NCBI GenBank assembly: GCA_009193035.1
Contig: SWDT01000003.1
Coordinates: 62,001-126,000 of the forward strand
Direction: 5' to 3'
Length of the DNA stretch: 64,000 nt
Source: Halicephalobus mephisto
Taxonomy: Eukaryota; Nematoda; Chromadorea; Rhabditida; Panagrolaimidae
Shown here: positions 59,759 through 64,000 of the stretch, in pieces
Layout of the letters: every line of letters begins with the position of its first letter
Numbering within the stretch: position 1 is the first letter of the stretch
Translations under genes and position numbers: made by a program
The notes under the pieces: generated by a model
Database searches by the model: none
The model's input: only the letters and a program-made list of their open reading frames with translations
Told to the model about the DNA's origin: nothing

Positions 59759-61806
59759 ATGGTGGTTTTGGCCTCGACTACGAGCGGTTCCGGGATCGAT
59801 CAAGAACCTTCTTCTTCAGCAGGACCTTCCGTGTCCCCAACCCCCGTCTCGAGCAAATTCTCCACGACCCAACCCCAGAACCTCGACAGCGGGGACTACA
59901 GAGTGGCCGTGTTCGGGGCCGGAGGGGTCGGGAAAAGCAGCATCGTCCTCAGATTCGTCAAGGGAACCTTCAACGACAACTATGTCCCGACTATTGAAGA
60001 CACTTTTCAACAAGTTTGTTTTTTTTCTCACGGAAAAAATATTTTTTATTTTTAAAATGGTTCATTTTTAATTATGAAAGATCAAATTAAAAAAGTCCAG
60101 CTCTTTTGACCTTTCAGAGGTCAATTATACACAAAAAGTAACTTTTGAGTTCTTAGTAATTGCTAAATGTAACTAAAATGTGACACAATCGTTACATTTT
60201 TGTAATTATTTGACATTTGTGACGAAAATTGCAACTTAATAAAGATTTGTATCTATTACTAAGTCAAAAGTTACATTTTTTTGTGTTGATATAGATGGAT
60301 TGTATATAATATATCGATATATTGAAACGAATCTGATATATCTGACATATTAGATTCAATGTATAGTTTCATTAAATTCACAAAAAAACAGAACTTTTGA
60401 CTATAACAATTGCGAAATGTGACACAATCGTTACATTTTTGTAAATATTTGACATTTATGACGAAAATTGTAACTTAATAAAGAAGATTTGTATCTATTA
60501 CTAGGTCAAAAAAAATCTTCTTAGAAATTCTAGAATCTGGTAAAAAATTGGAATCAATATCTGAAATGATAAATTTTTTAAAACAATTTCGCAGAAAAAA
60601 TTACTGAAATTTTTTTTATTAATATGATTTTTGAAGTAAAATTTATTCTAGGTAATTTCATGTAACCAAAAGTAAAATTTATTCTAGATAATTTCATGTA
60701 ACAAAAAGTAAAATTTATTCTAGATAATTTCATGTAACTAAAAGTAAAATTTATTCTAGGTAATTTCATGTAACTAAAAGCGAAATTTACTTTAGGTAAT
60801 TTCATGTAACTAAAAGTGAAATTTATTTTAGGTAATTTCATGTAACCAAAAGTAAAATTTATTCTAGATAATTTCATGTAACTAAAAGTAAAATTCATTC
60901 TAGATAATTTCATGTAACTAAAAGTGAAATTTATTTTAGATAATTTCATGTAACTAAAAGTAAAATTTACTTTAGGTAATTTCATGTAACCAAAAAAACG
61001 TCTGCACACTCCAGATAACGGACACTACGGGAAGCCATCAGTTTCCGGCGATGCAGAGGCTGTCGATCTCGAAGGGACATGCCTTCGTCATCGTGTACTC
61101 CGTCACGAGCAGGCAGTCGTTGGAGGAACTCCGTCCGATCATCCAGATGCTCCAGGAGGTCAAGGGAGAGCAACTGGCCGAAGTCCCGATCATGCTCGTC
61201 GGAAACAAAAAAGACGAAACTCATGTAATTTTTCAATTTAAAAAAAAAACAATTTTCTTCCACAAATTCTCACGGTTACGGTATTATTGAAATTACAAAA
61301 TATCGTATAAACTTCGAAAATTATTTAAGATCTATTCGGTATTTCTAAAAACTCCCAAAAGCACATAAACGCGAAAATTTCATAATCCTCGGTCTCAACT
61401 GGAAAGTCCTAAAAATTCGCGTTGAGACATTTTAAAAAACTTCTAAATTTTTAAATTTCATAAAACTTCTAAATTTTAAAATTTCATAAAACTTTTAAAT
61501 TTTTAAATTTTTAAAATTTATGTTTTAAAATTTTTTAAATTTCAGAAATTTTTAAAATTATTTTTTTTAATTTTAAACTTTTTAAATTTTTTGAAATTTT
61601 AGAAACGAGAAGTCTCGACAGAAACTGGTCAAACTTTGGCTAATCGATGGAGTTGCGGATTCATCGAGACGTCGGCGAAGCAAAACGAAAACATCATTGA
61701 ACTTTTCCAGAAGCTACTGTCGATGGAAAAAAAGCGGCAATTGGCTCTTACGATGAATGACAATGACGAAAAATCCGGAAACAAAAAAAAATGTTCGATT
61801 ATGTAA
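59759..61806 (+). CDS. drn-1: DiRas-type Ras-family small GTPase
   Basis: Exons 59759-60013, 60976-61224 and 61603-61806; 235 aa. Motifs: P-loop GAGGVGKS (53-60), switch [13 protein letters not shown]3 as DTTGSHQF (101-108; DTTG rather than the usual DTAG, as in other DiRas proteins), G4 NKKD, G5 ETSAK, and the prenylation box CSIM at the end. [20 protein letters not shown] and [20 protein letters not shown] are diagnostic of DiRas. About 45 Ser/Thr/Pro-rich residues precede the G domain, absent from vertebrate DIRAS1/2 (198-199 aa). The C. elegans ortholog DRN-1 modulates neurotransmitter release; the same role is inferred. Exon 1 is GC-rich. Intron 1 (962 bp) contains two MITEs and a 36-bp minisatellite that copies the acceptor of exon 2. 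Confidence 0.93.
60128..60286. mobile_element. MITE, TACACAAAAAACGTAAC family, copy 4
   Basis: In intron 1 of the DiRas gene. Begins TACACAAAAAGTAACTTTTG; ends AAAAGTTACATTTTTTTGTG. It is followed by an ATATCGATATAT-type repeat, as at 19203. Confidence 0.65.
60380..60512. mobile_element. MITE, TACACAAAAAACGTAAC family, partial copy 5
   Basis: Shares AATTGCGAAATGTGACACAA and ATGACGAAAATTGTAACTTA with copy 4, but its right end is truncated. It lies in intron 1 of the DiRas gene. Confidence 0.6.
60635..60995 (+). repeat. 36-bp minisatellite of exon 2 acceptor
   Basis: Each unit is GTAATTTCATGTAAC(C/T)AAAA followed by GTAAAATTTATTCTAG, that is the first bases of exon 2 preceded by its acceptor. 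TAG ends fall at 60651, 60687, 60723, 60759, 60795, 60831, 60867, 60903, 60939 and 60975, exactly 36 bp apart. The last is the true acceptor. Five of the ten have G as the next base and five have A. In every earlier copy the frame reaches TAA within eight codons. Confidence 0.95.
61225..61602. repeat. DiRas intron 2, AT-rich
   Basis: A 378-bp intron. It contains 'GGTCTCAACTGGAAAGT', the word found in the repeat arrays at 3.2-4.2 kb, then short AT units. Confidence 0.6.
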
Positions 61807-61814
61807 TTCGTACC

Positions 61815-62160
61815 TCATTTTCGAGGAATTATAAATTTCTTAATTTTATAATTTTCGAGGAATTATAAATTTTTTAATTTTACAATTTTCGAAGAATTAT
61901 AAATTTTGTAATTTTATAATTTTCGAGGAATTATAAATTTTGTAATTTTATAATTTTCGAGGAATTATAAATTTTGTAATTTTATAATTTTCGAGGAATT
62001 ATAAATTTCTTAATTTTATAATTTTCGAGGAATTATAAATTTTGTAATTTTATAATTTTCGAAGAATTATAAATTTTGTAATTTTATAATTTTGAAGAAT
62101 TATAAATTCCGTAATTTTATAATTTTGAAGAATTATAAATTTCGCAATTTTATAGGTTTA
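61815..62160. repeat. ~34-bp tandem array after DiRas gene
   Basis: TTTTCGAGGAATTATAAATT followed by TTGTAATTTTATAA, nine to ten copies; it starts about 20 bp after the stop codon, so it probably lies in the 3' UTR. Confidence 0.85.
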
Positions 62161-62267
62161 ATTTCGAATGAAATTGATTATTCATTTCTTTGTCACTTTT
62201 GCGATTTGATAAGAAATTCTGAAAGACTGAAAATGCTTTTACACGTGTATTATATATCATATTATAT

Positions 62268-62426
62268 AATGGACTCGCGATAAGTGGAATTTTAAAAGAT
62301 CAGGAAAATGTTCTACTTCTGGCGATTTATCAGTTGTAGAATGTTCAACTTCGGAAACGCTGAAAATTAAATATTATTTTCGAAGTTTATTTAACGCGTT
62401 TTTTCACTTTTCGCGAGTCTACGGTA
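62268..62426. mobile_element. CAGTAGACTCGCGA MITE, copy 1
   Basis: 5' end GGACTCGCGATAAGTGGAAT; 3' end TTCACTTTTCGCGAGTCTAC then GGTA. About 80% similar by eye to 62550-62707, but the first bases of the terminal repeat are lost. Confidence 0.7.
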
Positions 62427-62549
62427 TGATTGATTATGAAATCACTATTTTACAAAATTTAAATTTTAGTTTAATTTGGTTTTTAAAAATTTTCAAGAGT
62501 TCGTGTCGAGACTATTTGGTAGTAATTCTCATATATGATTTTTACAATA

Positions 62550-62707
62550 CAGTAGACTAGGGATCAGTGGAATTTGAAGGGACTAGGATGACGTTCCATT
62601 TATAGCGATTTTTCAGTTATCGAATGTTCAACTTAGGGAATGCTAAAAATCAAATACCATTTTCGAAGTTTATTTAACGCGTTTTTCCACTTTTCGCGAG
62701 TCTACTG
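62550..62707. mobile_element. CAGTAGACTCGCGA MITE, copy 2
   Basis: 158 bp, starts CAGTAGACTAGGGATCAGTG and ends CCACTTTTCGCGAGTCTACTG, flanked by TA on both sides. Tc1/mariner-type, non-coding. Confidence 0.75.
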
Positions 62708-62709
62708 TA

Positions 62710-63235
62710 ATCTGCTTTTTTTCATTTATGAACATTGTTAAAAAAACAAAAATTTTTAAATTTAAAGACCTATAACTTGTGATTCGGAAATTTTCGACTT
62801 TTTCAAAACCATAATTTGCGATTTTAAAAAATATTTAAATTTAAAAAAAATAAAAATAAAAAAAAATTTAAGTCATTTTTTTATTTTTTTTAAATTTAAA
62901 AATATTTTTATTTTTTAAATTAATTTTTTTTAAATATCTCAGATTCTTACGAAATATATTTTTCCATGTTTAATTTTTGTTGATTTTTGAAATTTATTTT
63001 TTTATTTAAAAATATTTTTTTTCAACTTTTAAATTTCAATGATATTCGAGATTTTTTGAAAAATAAAATTTACTTCATTAATTATTAAAAATAAATTTTA
63101 ATTATTTAAAATGTTTTATATTTTAGTGAAAAATGAAAAACAAAAAATTTTCAAGACCGATTTTTTGGAAAAATGACAAAATCAAAATCAGCCAACTTTA
63201 CTCTTTAAAAAATGAAACTTTTTTTGATTCTACAG
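62710..63235. other. AT-rich flank of right-edge gene
   Basis: Low-complexity A/T runs. A plus-strand frame opens at 63133 and runs into the exon at 63236, so the first exon might begin upstream of the acceptor. Confidence 0.4.
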
Positions 63236-63932
63236 TATACCACGACACCAGAAGTCTAATCACAGATGAAGACGGTAGCTGGAATACTGTAAAGGTCTAC
63301 TTTGATCCGATGAGGATGTCATTCATCGACGACTTTGATTTCTTAGATATCGAAAAAGTTTGTTTTTATTTTTATTCAAAAATAAATTTTTCTTTAAAAT
63401 AATTTTTAAAAATAAAGTTTTATTTAAAAATTATTTTTTAAAAAATAAATTTTCATTTAAATATTTTTTTATAAACATTTAAAATTTATTTTTTTTATAA
63501 ACTTAGTTGAAATTTATTTTTTATAAACTTATTTAAAATTTATTTTTTTTATAAACTTGTTTAAAATTTATTTTTTTTATAAACTTGTTTAAAATTTATT
63601 TTTTATAAACTTGTTTAGAATTTATTTTTTTATAAACTTGTTTAAAATTTATTTTTTTATAAACTTGTTTAAAATTTATTTTTTTTATAAACTTAGTTGA
63701 AATTTATTTTTTTATAAACTTATTTAAAATTATTTTTTATAAACTTATTTAAAATTTATTTTTTATAAACTTGTTTAAAATTTATTTTTTTATAAATTTT
63801 TATTTTTAGTTGAAAGCCTATCTGGGAATCGGACTTTTTTCTTTTATCAATGACTGTTTTCCGATGCAAAGAAAAATAGAATTATCTGGTCTTAGGACCG
63901 TTGCTACAATCAGCTTAAAGATGGTATTCTGG
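63236..63932 (+). CDS. Two exons of unidentified gene, cut by window edge
   Basis: Exon 63236-63357 follows GATTCTACAG and reads YHDTRSLITDEDGSWNTVKV, then YFDPMRMSFIDDFDFLDIEK. After a 452-bp repeat-filled intron, exon 63810-63932 follows TTTTTATTTTTAG and reads LKAYLGIGLFSFINDCFPMQ, then RKIELSGLRTVATISLKMVF. The frame joins in phase. A third exon may start at 63962 (IFPEVNGMIAVKK, open to the edge), but that needs an intron of only 29 bp (or 38 bp from a donor at 63924). The family is not recognised. Confidence 0.6.
63365..63800. repeat. ~29-bp tandem array in intron
   Basis: TTTATAAACTTGTTTAAAAT followed by TTATTTTT, about thirteen copies filling the intron of the right-edge gene. Confidence 0.85.
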
Positions 63933-64000
63933 GTACGGTTTATTTTTTTTCTTGTGATTAGATTTTTCCGGAAGTTAATGGAATGATAGCTGTGAAGAAA

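Noticed and set aside
60578..61009. 143-codon minus frame with a 12-residue repeat ([12 protein letters not shown])
   Set aside because: A 36-bp repeat without a stop gives a periodic peptide by arithmetic; the plus strand explains the unit as acceptor plus exon.
1..64000. CRISPR arrays, operons, rRNA genes
   Set aside because: Tandem arrays here have no unique spacers, genes are intron-containing with separate flanks, and no rRNA core sequence was recognised.

Overview
The window is nuclear DNA from a nematode-like animal. Nearly every intron starts GTAAG/GTTNG and ends in TTTTCAG or TTTTAG, AT content is high, and there is a cluster of short nematode-style 7TM chemoreceptor genes. No operons, rRNA, tRNA or CRISPR were seen. 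The species cannot be named from the sequence; nothing specific ties it to Caenorhabditis elegans gene order.

Layout. (1) 1-11.6 kb: the edge exon of an unidentified minus-strand gene, then about 11 kb of AT-rich tandem-repeat arrays broken by short islands of normal composition. (2) 11.6-14.6 kb, minus: a four-exon class I Rab11-family interacting protein (C2 domain plus Rab11-binding helix). (3) 14.6-19.8 kb: repeats, one small unassigned ORF and a MITE. (4) 19.8-26.7 kb, minus: three tandem paralogous two-exon chemoreceptor genes, the last two a recent duplication; between them a solo LTR sits inside an inverted repeat that still preserves its empty target site. (5) 28.9-29.9 kb, plus: a small secreted expansin/RlpA-like double-psi beta-barrel protein. 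(6) 30.5-32.7 kb, minus: the biotin-carrying alpha subunit of 3-methylcrotonyl-CoA carboxylase. (7) 33-37.6 kb: a MITE-rich gap (pogo-like and PIF/Harbinger-like families). (8) 37.9-44.7 kb, plus: a complete TRPM cation channel, 1864 aa, with one strikingly GC-rich exon. (9) 46.8-51.3 kb, plus: a secreted or GPI-anchored VWA7-like protein. (10) 53.8-54.8 kb, plus: an ACOT8-type acyl-CoA thioesterase. (11) 59.8-61.8 kb, plus: a DiRas-type small GTPase whose exon 2 acceptor has been amplified into a 36-bp minisatellite. (12) 61.8-64 kb: repeats, a MITE pair and two exons of an unidentified gene cut by the window edge.

Gene models were assembled by hand from splice signals and reading-frame continuity. 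For all nine complete models (Rab11-FIP, three receptors, expansin-like, MCCC1, TRPM, VWA7-like, ACOT8, DiRas) the exons sum to an exact multiple of three with no internal stop. The genes look like independent housekeeping, membrane-trafficking and sensory loci, not one pathway. The most unusual structure is the DiRas intron 1 array: ten evenly spaced acceptor-like sites, of which only the last leads into an open reading frame.
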